64,000 nt of DNA from Nostoc sp. T09 (GTDB lineage Bacteria > Cyanobacteriota > Cyanobacteriia > Cyanobacteriales > Nostocaceae). Shown in pieces: positions 55,168 to 64,000 of the stretch (position 1 is the first letter of the stretch; the number at the start of each line of letters is the position of its first letter). Below the pieces are notes generated by a model. That model was not told where the DNA came from. It was given only the letters and a program-made list of their open reading frames with translations, and ran no database searches. Both the position numbers and the translations under genes were made by a program. The DNA lies in contig NZ_MTAV01000115.1 of NCBI RefSeq assembly GCF_002154695.1, positions 24,174 through 88,173 on the forward strand, in the 5' to 3' direction.

Positions 55168-57036
55168 CTATTGAATACTCACGTCGTGAATATCAATAAT
55201 AGGTCTTAATTTTTCAATCTTCCTATTTGAGTAGTAACTACTATTTGAGTTAGGTTTTTTTGCCGAAGAATTTTGTCGTGATAAAGCTACACTATTAGTT
55301 TGCAGTTGCAGGCGTTGCTTTTGAGTATACTCATTCAATTTGATTTGAGCCTGTGCATAAACAGGAGTATTTTTCGGAACCTTTTGCAGAAACTTCACAG
55401 CGTCTTCAAATTCGCCAACAGAGGCTTTATTGTAAGCTTTTTGTAAAAAAAATGTAGCTCTAATTTGTTGCTTTTTATCGTACTCAGCCAATTTTTTTTG
55501 CACTATAGCTCCCGCAGAACTTTCCAGAGGAACTTGGCGGAGATATTGTATAGCAGTGGCAAAATCTCTGTTGTTTGCACTCGTGTAAGCTTTTGCTAAT
55601 AAGTCTTGTGTCTGTGCTTCCAGATGAGTGCGTGCTTGCTCAACGAGTTTATCTGTTTTAGATTGCCAATATAAAATATCCGGCACTTTAGGAGCAATAG
55701 TCAGTACATCTGACCATCTAGCAGCATGAAAGGCTGTTTCAGCAAATTGGTATTGTTCCGCAGCAACTTGCCATTGCTCTTGCCATTCGTCAATTGTGGC
55801 TTGAGCTTCTGGATAAATATCGCTGTCAGAGGGAATCGACTTCACCAGTGCGATCGCTTCTTGCAAATCTCCTGCTTGATATTCTTCTGTTGCTTTAGAT
55901 AAAGTTTCTTTTTCTGAATAGACTGGAGAATTAGTAAATAAAGAATACATTCCCAATCCTAGCAACATAGAATTAGCCGCCAGACCTACTTTCATTCCTG
56001 TTAGTAGGGGAGCAGGTTTTGTTGGTGCAGAACGTTGAGGTAATTGGCTAACTTTTACATCAGGTTCAATGTGCAGTTCATGCTGTGTTTGTGCAGGTGG
56101 TAAATGAGTTTCCCACAGCATTTCCTGAAGTATATGTAGTACCTCACTAACAGATTGGAAGCGGTCTTGGTAATCGTAGCGGATCATTTGGCTGAGAATA
56201 GCAGCTAAATAATCATTAACTGGTATTTGTGGAGAATGCCAAATAATCTCATTCGTATAAGGATCTAATTTAAATTGTAGTGGTGACAACCCTGTTAATG
56301 CTTGTATAGCAATTATACCTAGAGAATAAATATCACTATTGGGCTGTGTTTGACCAATAAATTGCTCTGGCGGTATGTATCCCAATGAAGTGACAGGAAC
56401 TGAATGGATAGGTAATTCTGAATCGTCACCAAAATCAAATGGCTGGATTGAGCCAAAATCAATCAGCACTAATCTGCCATCATAAGCACGTCTGATCAGA
56501 TTTTCCGGTTTGATATCGCAATGGATAACGCCTTGAGAGTGCACGAATTCCAGAATTCCTAAGACATCTTCGAGAAATCCGATAACTTCGCTCTCGCTCC
56601 AAATCTCCCTACACTGTTTATTAATTGGTAGTTCCTCTGTTAGCGCATGTCCTTCAATAAACTCTTGCACTAAGTAGAATCGCTCATTTTCTTCAAAACA
56701 AGCAATGAGTTGGGGAATTTGATTGTGACGTCCTAGACGCTTGAGAGTTTCAGTTTCAGTAAGAAAACGCAGTCTTAAGTTGTCTAAGTAACTGGGGTGG
56801 GAACTGCTAACCTTCAGTTGTTTAACAACGCATTTCGGGTTTTCTGGGTATTCTATGTCTACGGCAGTGTATGTCTGTCCAAATACCCCTGCACCTAGGC
56901 TTTGGACGATTTGGTAACGTGCTTGTAGTACTTTACCGATCATGTGGTGGGTCATGAGCTGGTTACTGAGTAAGTCCTGATATAGGTTTTCTGATCTTTC
57001 CACCCAATTTCCGGAATGCCTTAGAATTAATTCCAC
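55168..57036 (-). CDS. Ser/Thr protein kinase with C-terminal helical-repeat domain
   Basis: Up to 622 residues from a GTG at 57036 (GGAG 10 bases upstream); ATGs at 56955 and 56943 are shorter alternatives that place the start next to the kinase domain. Kinase (about 40-315): LGAGVFGQ, K72, HCD 172-174 instead of HRD (a non-RD kinase, normally not needing activation-loop phosphorylation), IKPEN, DFG 193-195, LGYIPPEQ. A hydrophobic segment near 350-370 is followed by a helical repeat region (A..Y..A...A..AI..L..VP). Substrate unknown; convergent with the neighbouring kinase. Confidence 0.87.
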   Translation of the reverse strand: MELILRHSGNWVERSENLYQDLLSNQLMTHHMIGKVLQARYQIVQSLGAGVFGQTYTAVDIEYPENPKCVVKQLKVSSSHPSYLDNLRLRFLTETETLKRLGRHNQIPQLIACFEENERFYLVQEFIEGHALTEELPINKQCREIWSESEVIGFLEDVLGILEFVHSQGVIHCDIKPENLIRRAYDGRLVLIDFGSIQPFDFGDDSELPIHSVPVTSLGYIPPEQFIGQTQPNSDIYSLGIIAIQALTGLSPLQFKLDPYTNEIIWHSPQIPVNDYLAAILSQMIRYDYQDRFQSVSEVLHILQEMLWETHLPPAQTQHELHIEPDVKVSQLPQRSAPTKPAPLLTGMKVGLAANSMLLGLGMYSLFTNSPVYSEKETLSKATEEYQAGDLQEAIALVKSIPSDSDIYPEAQATIDEWQEQWQVAAEQYQFAETAFHAARWSDVLTIAPKVPDILYWQSKTDKLVEQARTHLEAQTQDLLAKAYTSANNRDFATAIQYLRQVPLESSAGAIVQKKLAEYDKKQQIRATFFLQKAYNKASVGEFEDAVKFLQKVPKNTPVYAQAQIKLNEYTQKQRLQLQTNSVALSRQNSSAKKPNSNSSYYSNRKIEKLRPIIDIHDVSIQ

Positions 57037-57502
57037 AGAGGGATGACTCCAGGAATGACAAGTTTATTTGTGTAAGTAGTTTTTACTAATAAAAATAGGA
57101 TGTTAAGGTTTTTATACAAAATATAACAGTAAGCTTTCTGGTATTAAAAAGTATTAAGCTTATCAAATTTTGACTTTATGCCACACTTATATGCTGTGCC
57201 AGTTACTGTATCTGTCTTGACCAGGATTTTTACTTTATTAAAAAAGTATTAATAAGTACAGCAATCTCAACCGTTGCGATTGCATAGCTCTCAATGACTG
57301 TAAACATTTTTGTTCATTTACTTATTATGCTTTCTCGATCAATAGCCTCTGTGTCGGGAAATCTGCTTAATGTCATGTCGGCGAATTTAGCTAATTAACC
57401 CATTTGTATGAGGTAATGAGCAAGCAAATGAGTGTATTTTACTGATAGTCAGACCAATACTACATCGTTTGAAGCAGCATTCATGCAATGGAGGTAGCAA
57501 TC
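57037..57502. other. divergent intergenic gap
   Basis: 466 bp, AT-rich, with the promoters of the minus-strand kinase and the plus-strand small secreted protein. No gene or RNA seen. Confidence 0.5.
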
Positions 57503-57832
57503 ATGTTGAAACTGGTATTTACCCGCTTCATGAAAGTAACAGCCTTCGTCGGGTTCTCAACTGCTTTGTTACTTGCTAGACAGACTGCTGTTAATGCTGA
57601 ACAAGCCTTCCCTCGCCTAACGCCACAACAAACTCAACATTTATCCCGTGACTTAGTTCCATATAATTCTCAAGAATTTTTCCGGCAAGGTCAAGAATTG
57701 ATGGAAAGAGAAATTCAACTGCTCAGACAAAGACAACTTTCGGCGAATGAACCTGTTCTCAAGGTCAATTTAAGACCACCAGTCAAAAAAGACCGCCTAC
57801 CAAAGAACAACTCTAATGTCTTACCCAAGTAA
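57503..57832 (+). CDS. small secreted protein of unknown function
   Basis: 109 residues from the ATG at 57503, chosen because GGAGG lies 8 bases upstream; an ATG at 57488 would overlap that site. A signal peptide (FVGFSTALLLARQTAVNA, cleavage before EQAFP) leads to a short, Gln-rich, charged mature chain (LTPQQTQHLSRD, LMEREIQLLRQRQL) with a basic Pro-containing end. Probably periplasmic. No family recognised. A terminator-like hairpin follows. Confidence 0.65.
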   Translation: MLKLVFTRFMKVTAFVGFSTALLLARQTAVNAEQAFPRLTPQQTQHLSRDLVPYNSQEFFRQGQELMEREIQLLRQRQLSANEPVLKVNLRPPVKKDRLPKNNSNVLPK

Positions 57833-57837
57833 TCGGT

Positions 57838-57883
57838 AACCATCATGAACTATGTAGTCCATGACGGTTAAAAATGCTTTTTT
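57838..57883 (+). terminator. terminator-like hairpin after the small secreted protein
   Basis: AACCATCATG (57838-57847) and CATGACGGTT (57860-57869) pair with one mismatch; AAAAATGC and six T follow, the form of a Rho-independent terminator. Confidence 0.55.
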
Positions 57884-57933
57884 CTCTGAGTATTCTTGGT
57901 TCAAGATTTGTTTAACACCAAGGAGCCTGCGGT

Positions 57934-59562
57934 TTATCTGCCAGACTCATGGTCGTACTCAATTTTGCCATAGTCTAGTTTGACTACCCTGTCTGCTAAA
58001 TAAAAATAGCGATCGTCATGGCTGATTACTAGTACCGTTTTACCTTTATCTCTCAGTTCCGGTAACAGCTGAGTGTAGAATATGTCCTTGAATAATGGAT
58101 CTTGGTCAGCTGCCCATTCATCAAATAGATAAATTGGTCGGTCTTCTAAATAAGCAGTGAGTAAAGCTAATCGTTTACGCTGTCCTTGAGAAAGCTCGGT
58201 GGTAGAAAGTTTGCCATTTTCAACTTTCACCTTATGGTCTAATTGGAGCTGCTTGAGGTATTTTTGGGCTTTAGCATCTAAGTCAGGATTTTCTAAGCCT
58301 AAAAGTTCCTCAAATAAATAGAAGTCGGAGAAAACTACTGAAAAATGCTGACGATACCATTCTCGATTATTGTCATTAATTGACTCTCTATCTAACAGAA
58401 TTTCTCCATTTTCTGGGAGATAGAGTCCAGTAATGAGTTTGGCTAAGGTAGATTTACCACTACCGTTACCACCAACAATAAATACTAGTTCTTGGCGAAA
58501 TAACGTCAAATTAATAGGGCCGAGGATAAAGCTATTATCTTCTCGATCTCTATAATAAGTATGGGTAACATCCTTAAGTTGTAAACTCTGCCAAGAAGTT
58601 TTCACAGTCGGTGGCACAGTTGATGTTTCTACTCGGCTAGCTAGAGATAAACCCAACGACTCTATCTTTTTTAAAGCCACGTTGGCTCTAATAACTTGGG
58701 GCAAATTATTAACTATATTGTCCATCGGCAACATCAAATAAGTGAAAGTTAGGATGAAGCCAGAGAGAGTATGGGGGTTAATAGTAATCAAATTAGGTAA
58801 CGCGAACAACAAAAAGCCAACCGCGAAAAAAAATATAAATCTGCCCCAACTAGTAGTAGTCGCAAACAAAGTCAATCCTTGAACATTATGATTGCGGTAT
58901 CTAATAGCTGTTGATTGTAGTTGTTTTTCTAAAAATACTTGACGGCGTTGATAGTTGAGTTTAAGTTCTTTAACGCCTTCGGTAACAGTGCGAAAATGCT
59001 TAAACAGTACATCTTGATCTTCACGGGCAAGAGCAAGCAATTTCCCTCCTCCTCGTAACAGCCATTGGCAACTACCAAGTGCTACCACCATTAATCCGAA
59101 AACCATCAAAAATACTAGCCAGGAAAGCCAAGTTATATACACTAGGCAACCGAAAACCATCGCCAAATCAATGCATAAGAAAGGAATGAGATATACGGCA
59201 TTAGCAACAGCTTGTACATCTTCTGTGAGGGTTGCCAATATGCGAGGATTCCCTAGTTGTTCGAGATGACTTAATTCAGAAGCAAGTATTTGATGGCTCA
59301 AGCCCATCCGTAATTGCAAGATGGCATTCTGAGAGAGGCGAACTAGCATTACCTGAGAAATTATGCTGGTAATTAGTGCAACTATCACTAATCCGACAAA
59401 ACCCCACGCTATGGATGTGAGGGGCGACTGGGTATCAGGATTTGCAGCAGAACTAATGAGAGCAATTAGTCCAGCACTACTACCACCACTCAGGAATCCG
59501 GTGACGATCGCGATCGCCACCATTCCCCATGAAGAACGTAAAAGAAAATAAATCAGATTCAT
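57934..59562 (-). CDS. SyrD/PvdE-type ABC exporter (cyclic peptide export family)
   Basis: 542 residues, a fused ABC half-transporter. Six hydrophobic segments in residues 1-290, then the ATPase: Walker A GGNGSGKS (364-371), signature ELSQGQRKR (456-464), Walker B IYLFDE (477-482) continued as WAADQDP, H515. The DEWAADQDP form is the mark of the SyrD/PvdE group, which exports siderophore precursors and cyclic lipopeptides. No NRPS or peptide gene is nearby, so the cargo is unknown. Divergent from the HpnI-like gene, 250 bp away. Confidence 0.88.
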   Translation of the reverse strand: MNLIYFLLRSSWGMVAIAIVTGFLSGGSSAGLIALISSAANPDTQSPLTSIAWGFVGLVIVALITSIISQVMLVRLSQNAILQLRMGLSHQILASELSHLEQLGNPRILATLTEDVQAVANAVYLIPFLCIDLAMVFGCLVYITWLSWLVFLMVFGLMVVALGSCQWLLRGGGKLLALAREDQDVLFKHFRTVTEGVKELKLNYQRRQVFLEKQLQSTAIRYRNHNVQGLTLFATTTSWGRFIFFFAVGFLLFALPNLITINPHTLSGFILTFTYLMLPMDNIVNNLPQVIRANVALKKIESLGLSLASRVETSTVPPTVKTSWQSLQLKDVTHTYYRDREDNSFILGPINLTLFRQELVFIVGGNGSGKSTLAKLITGLYLPENGEILLDRESINDNNREWYRQHFSVVFSDFYLFEELLGLENPDLDAKAQKYLKQLQLDHKVKVENGKLSTTELSQGQRKRLALLTAYLEDRPIYLFDEWAADQDPLFKDIFYTQLLPELRDKGKTVLVISHDDRYFYLADRVVKLDYGKIEYDHESGR

Positions 59563-59811
59563 GAAAATATAATTAGCAATTTCTGGAGTGCTCTCTCCCA
59601 GGGGTAAGAACGAAATCCATAACGTGAACTCTTCATTATCTCATTGTATAAGTAGGATTTATCAGTTTCCGAGCCAGCAAAGGTAATATTCAATGGTCAT
59701 TAGTCCAGAGTCAATAGTCAAGGGTAAAGCATTTCTTCCTTCCAATTCCCAATTCCTATTTTGTTAGACCAAGATTTCAGGTAAGCTAGCAATCGATGTA
59801 GGAGATGTCAC

Positions 59812-60996
59812 GTGGGGTTTACTTCATTCTTCAACTCTCAGATCCCAATTATTGAGTTGCTGCTGTTAATACTTTGCCTATCAGCTATCTTGTTCTACTG
59901 CTACAGCATATATGCAGCGATCGCTTTTTTTAGCCAACCCCATACTATAGAACCAGGTTTCCATCCACCTATTACCATCCTCAAGCCGATTTGCGGAATT
60001 GATCGGGATGCTGAACAAAACCTGGCTTCTTTTTGTCAGCAGGATTATCCAGATTATCAAATTATCTTCGCCGTGCGCGATCGCCAAGACCCTGCGATCG
60101 CAGTTATCGCCAAAATTATCCAGCAATTTCCTGATGTAGATATTCATCTGGTGGTGAGCGATCGCATCATTGGCGCTAACCTCAAGGTGAGTAATCTAGC
60201 AAATGCTGTCACTGCTGCTAAACATGAAATTTTGCTGATCGCCGATAGTGATATTCGCGTGGGTAAAGACTATTTGCAACGAGTTATCCAGCCTCTCAAA
60301 GATGAAAAGGTGGGTGTTGTCACCTGTTTGTATCGTTCTTTAGCCCCAGGATGGGTAACCTCTTTAGAAGCGCTGGGTACGTCTACAGACTTTCATCCTA
60401 GTATTTTAGTTAGCAATCAATTAGAAGATATAAAATTTGCTTTCGGTTCTACCATTGTCATCCGCAAACAGGCACTAGAAGCAATTGGTGGATTTGAAGC
60501 TATTGCTGATTATCTTGCAGATGACTTCCAACTAGGCTATTTACCAGCCCAAGCAGGTTACAAGGTAGTGCTATCTAATTACATAGTCGATCATGTATTG
60601 GCTACTAGCACATTAGCCCAAACCATCCAGCGCCAAATTCGTTGGGCGCGTTGTATCCGCGTTTCTCGCCCTTGGGGTTATGTCGGACTGCTGTTTACTT
60701 ACGGTACAGTTACTAGTTTACTTTTATTACTGGCTACAGGTGGATCAATATTAGGCTGGACTTTACTAGCTATTACTTGGGTGATGCGTTTGCTCATGAG
60801 TTGGATAGTTGCCGTGAAAATGCTGAATGACCAAGTAGCCAAAAAGTTCTTCTGGGTAATTCCTGTGCGTGATTTATTCCACTTTGCAATTTGGTGTAAT
60901 GGCTTTGTGGGTAGCACAATTGCATGGCGGGGACAAAAATTAAAGTTGATCAAAGGTGGTAAATTGGCGGCGATGACAGCAGATTTGGCAAATTAA
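59812..60996 (+). CDS. hpnI: HpnI-like glycosyltransferase (ceramide glucosyltransferase/bacteriohopanetetrol glycosyltransferase family)
   Basis: 394 residues, GTG start with AGGAG 7 bases upstream. An N-terminal membrane segment (13-40) precedes a GT21-type domain: VRD..DP (88-94), DSD at 145-147, ADDFQLG at 236-242 and the RxxRW motif at 275-279; two further membrane segments follow. HpnI transfers N-acetylglucosamine to bacteriohopanetetrol in hopanoid side-chain synthesis; ceramide glucosyltransferases share the fold. No other hopanoid gene is seen in the window, so the symbol is a best match. Confidence 0.78.
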   Translation: MGFTSFFNSQIPIIELLLLILCLSAILFYCYSIYAAIAFFSQPHTIEPGFHPPITILKPICGIDRDAEQNLASFCQQDYPDYQIIFAVRDRQDPAIAVIAKIIQQFPDVDIHLVVSDRIIGANLKVSNLANAVTAAKHEILLIADSDIRVGKDYLQRVIQPLKDEKVGVVTCLYRSLAPGWVTSLEALGTSTDFHPSILVSNQLEDIKFAFGSTIVIRKQALEAIGGFEAIADYLADDFQLGYLPAQAGYKVVLSNYIVDHVLATSTLAQTIQRQIRWARCIRVSRPWGYVGLLFTYGTVTSLLLLLATGGSILGWTLLAITWVMRLLMSWIVAVKMLNDQVAKKFFWVIPVRDLFHFAIWCNGFVGSTIAWRGQKLKLIKGGKLAAMTADLAN

Positions 60997-61100
60997 TTTT
61001 TTAAATTACTGAGAAGTAAAATTATGATTAAAAAATGTACAAATTAGTGAATAGATTACATTAAAAATTACTTATTCACCGCTCTGCAATCGCATTGCAT

Positions 61101-61238
61101 CGACCTGCAATTGGAATTTTGGCAGCAGCGCAACAAAAGTATCAGCAAGCGGTATTTATTTCGGCTAGTGAGCGATTGGGTTTAGAAACGTTAAAACAGC
61201 ACTTACTGCAACTAATTGATGAACCAGTTGCGGTGTGA
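61101..61238 (+). pseudogene. C-terminal remnant resembling GTPase HflX
   Basis: A plus-strand frame ending at a TGA at 61236-61238 reads ...QQKYQQAVFISASERLGLETLK and then QHLLQLIDEPVAV. The FISAxxxxGLExL pattern is the end of a GTPase G domain as in HflX. No start codon, no G1-G4 motifs upstream and only about 46 residues, so it is a relic if real. The gap (60,997-61,371) shows nothing else. Confidence 0.35.
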
Positions 61239-61371
61239 CTGTATGGATAGCGTGGCAAACCTAGATTTGTGCATGAGATGTACAGCTTAAGAGGCGCTAA
61301 ATCCTAAATACAAACTTTTTATATTGGTTTGCCTTGATACTACAATTTAAGAGTTACGTTATCAAGATTTC

Positions 61372-61551
61372 TCACCCAGGCTTGATATTATCTTTCCGCT
61401 TTTTCATATCATCAATATAAATTATCGCTAAACAATAAACAGCGACAGGAATCATTGCTATCCCGACAGGAGGGTAAAGAGTCCAAAAAGTTGCAACAAC
61501 TTCAGCCGCACTCAATACATCCAATACAAATTCAGCGTCTTTCCGTTTCAT
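61372..61551 (-). CDS. small membrane protein, 59 residues
   Basis: An ATG at 61551 with GAGGA about 9 bases upstream opens a 59-residue frame. It has a charged start (MKRKDAEF), a hydrophobic stretch from about residue 13 to 46 with YPPVGIAMIPVAVYCLAIIY, and a charged end (DDMKKRKDNIKPG). Charge distribution and ribosome site suggest a genuine small inner-membrane protein. No family recognised. Confidence 0.5.
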   Translation of the reverse strand: MKRKDAEFVLDVLSAAEVVATFWTLYPPVGIAMIPVAVYCLAIIYIDDMKKRKDNIKPG

Positions 61552-61917
61552 GAGAATTGTTCCTCAACCTTTTATAATTCCATGAAACAATATGCAATCA
61601 CAACTACATTCCCAACTTATCTGTTGTTATTTGTAACTTGCTCTCCAAATATTCCCAACTCCCAACTTCTTCCCAAGTTAGTCCTAACTTAGATTTTTTT
61701 ACAAAAAATACTGCCGTAACTTGCTAAACTTTAACAACAACTACCTCCTACACCTAGAGACTTAACTACCTCCCAAAACGGGAAAAGAGAATAACCTAGG
61801 GATGTTGCAGCAATGTCTATACAACCCCTATTCTCGACATCAAAATGAGAGTTTCAAAGCATTTCTTCTAGAGGAGAGATATCTAGAGATAAGTCAAATC
61901 ACTGATAATATCCATCT
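61552..61917. other. divergent intergenic gap
   Basis: 366 bp upstream of the STAND gene. Low-complexity TTCCCAACTCCCAACTTC repeats occur near 61,660. It contains the STAND promoter; no gene or RNA is recognised. Confidence 0.5.
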
Positions 61918-64000
61918 ATGCCCAGAGGAATTAAAGTTCGTCAAGATAAAATCGCTACTGTTAAGCAAGCACTCAAACGCAATGGTATTGCACGACAGCA
62001 AGATTTAGTTGAACAATTAAAAATTGGCAAAAATACGATATCAAAATTTTTCACATGTCAACAAATTGATTATTTAAACTTTGCTGAAATTTGTCGCGCT
62101 TTAAATTTAGAAGTTAACGAAATTGCTGATTTTACAGATGGTGAGACAACAGAAACACCAGAAGCACCGCAACCAGAAATTATCACCCCACCCAAGCAAC
62201 CGCAACCTAACCAACAAACCAAAGTTGTTTTACAACAAGCTATTCCTGCCGTACCTGTATGGAAAGGAAGAGATGAACTCCTCACAGAATTAGGGCAGAG
62301 ATTATTAAACCTAGAAAATGTGCCTAAAGTATTGGCGCTTATTGGTCAAGGTGGTATTGGCAAAACAAGTTTAGCAGTGAAATTACTATCGGCATTGGGG
62401 ATTAATATAACTCATCAAAACTCAGATGAAAACTGCCCTTATCAATGTGTAATGTATTTCAAAACCCAAGAAGGTACAAGCTTTGATGATATAGCTAAAT
62501 TTATTTTATTTGAAGGGCTGGGTATTCAAACAGATGAAAATTTGAAAACTGCTGATGAGAAAATAGCCAAAATTATCCAAGGTTTGCTACAAACGCGCTG
62601 TTTATTAGTGCTGGATAACCTAGAAAGTATTTTACAACCTGCCAATCATCCCCAAGCTGGAAAAGCGATTTCACAAGATTGGGGTAAGTTGTTAAATGCT
62701 TTGGTATATCAACAACATCAATCCCAAACAATCTTAACCAGCCGCGAAGTACCAGCAGATTTAGCAGATACCCGCTATCCAGGTGCAGAACCAGATTCGG
62801 AATTAGTGAATATTATTACCATCACGGGAGTAGCAACAGCCGCAGGCGTGGAAATTTTGCAACAGCGTAAATTACAAGATAGCCCAGAAGATTTACGCTG
62901 GATATCTGAGCGTGTTGATGGTCATGTATTTCTGTTAACTCAACTGGCAGCAATTGGCAAGGATAAACCAGGATATTTGGGGAAACATCCCGAACTGGTA
63001 ACAAAAAAAGCTGAACCTATCCTTAAAGAACAATTAGCAAGACAAACAGCAGCAGCACAAGATTTACTCCGGCGGATGTGTGTGTTGCGGGTGGGAATAG
63101 ATATTCGCGGTTTAACTTTTTTGCGGTTATATACAAATAATTTGGAAAAAGATGCTCGTTTTGAAATGGCAGCAATGTTAGAAGAACCTGCTGAATTTAC
63201 AAAGGCAGAACTGAGAGCAACAGAAGTAATTTTGGGGCAATTAGTTGATAGTAGTTTAGTACAGAATCGTTATGATGAACAGCAATGTGAAGTGTTTTAT
63301 GAATTACATCGGGTAATTATTGAATTTCTGCAAGCTGAATATAAGGATGAATTACCCAACTTACTAGAAAGTGTTTATAAATTTTACGCTTCTGGCAAAA
63401 ATATTGATAATCCACGAACTTTAGAAGATTTGCTCCCAGTGCTAGAGGCTCAATATTTTGCATTTCAATTAGGAAATTATAGCGAAGCATCTAGGTTAGT
63501 GATGTGGACACTCGAAGAATACTTGAGACGCTGGGGATACTGGAATTTATTAAAAGATTTATATGAGCAAATATTACCTAAAGTAGATGAGTATAATTAT
63601 CCAGTATGTTTAAGCCAAATTGGCAGAGTTTATCGTGATGTTGGCAAATGGAATATAGCAGAAAAATATTTTCAAGATGCTTTATTTATTGAGCAAAATA
63701 AAAAGAATAAAAGCGGTATTGCTAACTCACTAGGTGAGTTGGGAAGTATAGAACGCAATCGCGGCAACTGGGATGCAGCAGAGCGCCTTTTGCGTCAATG
63801 TTTGGAATTAATGACAGAAGTAGGCGCTCGCTCAGGTATGGCAATTAGTTGGGGAGTGTTGGGAGATATCGAGCGCAAACGCGGCAACTGGGATGCAGCA
63901 GAGCGCCTTTATCGTCAATCTTTGGAATTAAGGACAGAATTAGGCGATCGCTCAGGTATGGCAACTAGTTGGGGAGTGTTGGGAGATATCGAGCGCAAAC
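61918..64000 (+). CDS. HTH/NB-ARC/TPR STAND ATPase, truncated at window edge
   Basis: At least 694 residues; ATG 61918 is the first possible start (in-frame TAA at 61906). An N-terminal helix-turn-helix (about 12-72, QDLVEQLKIGKNTISKFF and ALNLEVNEIAD) is of the kind found in front of cyanobacterial NB-ARC proteins. A Pro/Gln-rich linker (75-112) leads to VWKGRDELL and the NB-ARC domain: Walker A GQGGIGKT (143-150), Walker B LLVLD (229-233), TILTSRE (271-277). TPR units follow from about 545 to the edge, the last three nearly identical in DNA. STAND proteins switch by oligomerising after ligand recognition; the sensor is probably the TPR part. A role in defence or signalling is inference. Confidence 0.85.
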   Translation, partial: MPRGIKVRQDKIATVKQALKRNGIARQQDLVEQLKIGKNTISKFFTCQQIDYLNFAEICRALNLEVNEIADFTDGETTETPEAPQPEIITPPKQPQPNQQTKVVLQQAIPAVPVWKGRDELLTELGQRLLNLENVPKVLALIGQGGIGKTSLAVKLLSALGINITHQNSDENCPYQCVMYFKTQEGTSFDDIAKFILFEGLGIQTDENLKTADEKIAKIIQGLLQTRCLLVLDNLESILQPANHPQAGKAISQDWGKLLNALVYQQHQSQTILTSREVPADLADTRYPGAEPDSELVNIITITGVATAAGVEILQQRKLQDSPEDLRWISERVDGHVFLLTQLAAIGKDKPGYLGKHPELVTKKAEPILKEQLARQTAAAQDLLRRMCVLRVGIDIRGLTFLRLYTNNLEKDARFEMAAMLEEPAEFTKAELRATEVILGQLVDSSLVQNRYDEQQCEVFYELHRVIIEFLQAEYKDELPNLLESVYKFYASGKNIDNPRTLEDLLPVLEAQYFAFQLGNYSEASRLVMWTLEEYLRRWGYWNLLKDLYEQILPKVDEYNYPVCLSQIGRVYRDVGKWNIAEKYFQDALFIEQNKKNKSGIANSLGELGSIERNRGNWDAAERLLRQCLELMTEVGARSGMAISWGVLGDIERKRGNWDAAERLYRQSLELRTELGDRSGMATSWGVLGDIERK
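63751..64000 (+). repeat. near-identical 120-bp TPR-coding tandem repeat
   Basis: GAACGCAATCGCGGCAACTG starts a unit at 63751, GAGCGCAAACGCGGCAACTG the next at 63871, and the third begins at 63991 (GAGCGCAAAC) and is cut by the window end. The 120-bp period gives a 40-residue TPR unit. Units two and three match over their visible overlap; the first differs at a few positions. A more diverged unit lies upstream near 63,640. Confidence 0.85.

Overview
The window comes from a cyanobacterium, most likely a filamentous heterocyst-former of the Nostocales. The palindrome GCGATCGC (HIP1) is scattered throughout. Short heptamer tandem repeats and Nostoc-type dispersed repeats fill several gaps. The gene families are typical of that group: a CyaB1-type adenylate cyclase, DUF2808, TPR-linked Ser/Thr kinases, a filamentous-haemagglutinin-type secreted protein, multi-PAS/GAF hybrid histidine kinases and NB-ARC/TPR STAND proteins. 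I saw no rRNA, tRNA, transposase or CRISPR array.

Positions 1-29,400 form a large exopolysaccharide or O-antigen-like locus, all on the minus strand. It holds nine glycosyltransferases (GT2 and GT4 types), three membrane acyltransferases, one hexapeptide acetyltransferase, three methyltransferases, one NAD-dependent sugar epimerase, a radical SAM/polysaccharide pyruvyltransferase fusion, a Wzy-like polymerase, an ABC exporter pair (Wzm/Wzt type with a C-terminal carbohydrate-recognition domain), an RTX calcium-binding protein and a truncated YdcF-family protein. A 2.1-kb AT-rich gap separates it from a divergent GumC/Wzc-like tyrosine autokinase at 31,497, the usual co-polymerase and length regulator of such loci. 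The genes together suggest a surface glycan that is built on the inner membrane face, heavily decorated (acyl, methyl, pyruvyl) and exported.

Positions 34,000-46,000 hold a DUF2808 protein, a GAF-GAF-PAS-cyclase close to CyaB1, a TPS-type secreted protein, a Rieske protein, a GHL10-type glycoside hydrolase, and an unusual two-gene unit made of a protein with a duplicated ~70-residue module and a small zinc ribbon.

Positions 46,300-61,000 hold an XRE regulator translationally coupled to a 1406-residue hybrid histidine kinase, hspA with a candidate RNA thermometer and a terminator built from two HIP1 palindromes, a rhomboid that has lost its catalytic residues, two Ser/Thr kinases, a SyrD-type ABC exporter and an HpnI-like glycosyltransferase. 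The right edge (61,918-64,000) is the 5' part of an HTH/NB-ARC/TPR STAND ATPase whose TPR units are near-identical 120-bp DNA repeats; it runs off the window.

The most interesting points are the radical SAM-pyruvyltransferase fusion, the catalytically dead rhomboid, the hspA leader hairpin, the HTH-NB-ARC gene with its repeat array, the duplicated-module/zinc-ribbon operon, and the combination of an ABC exporter with a Wzy-like polymerase in one glycan locus.
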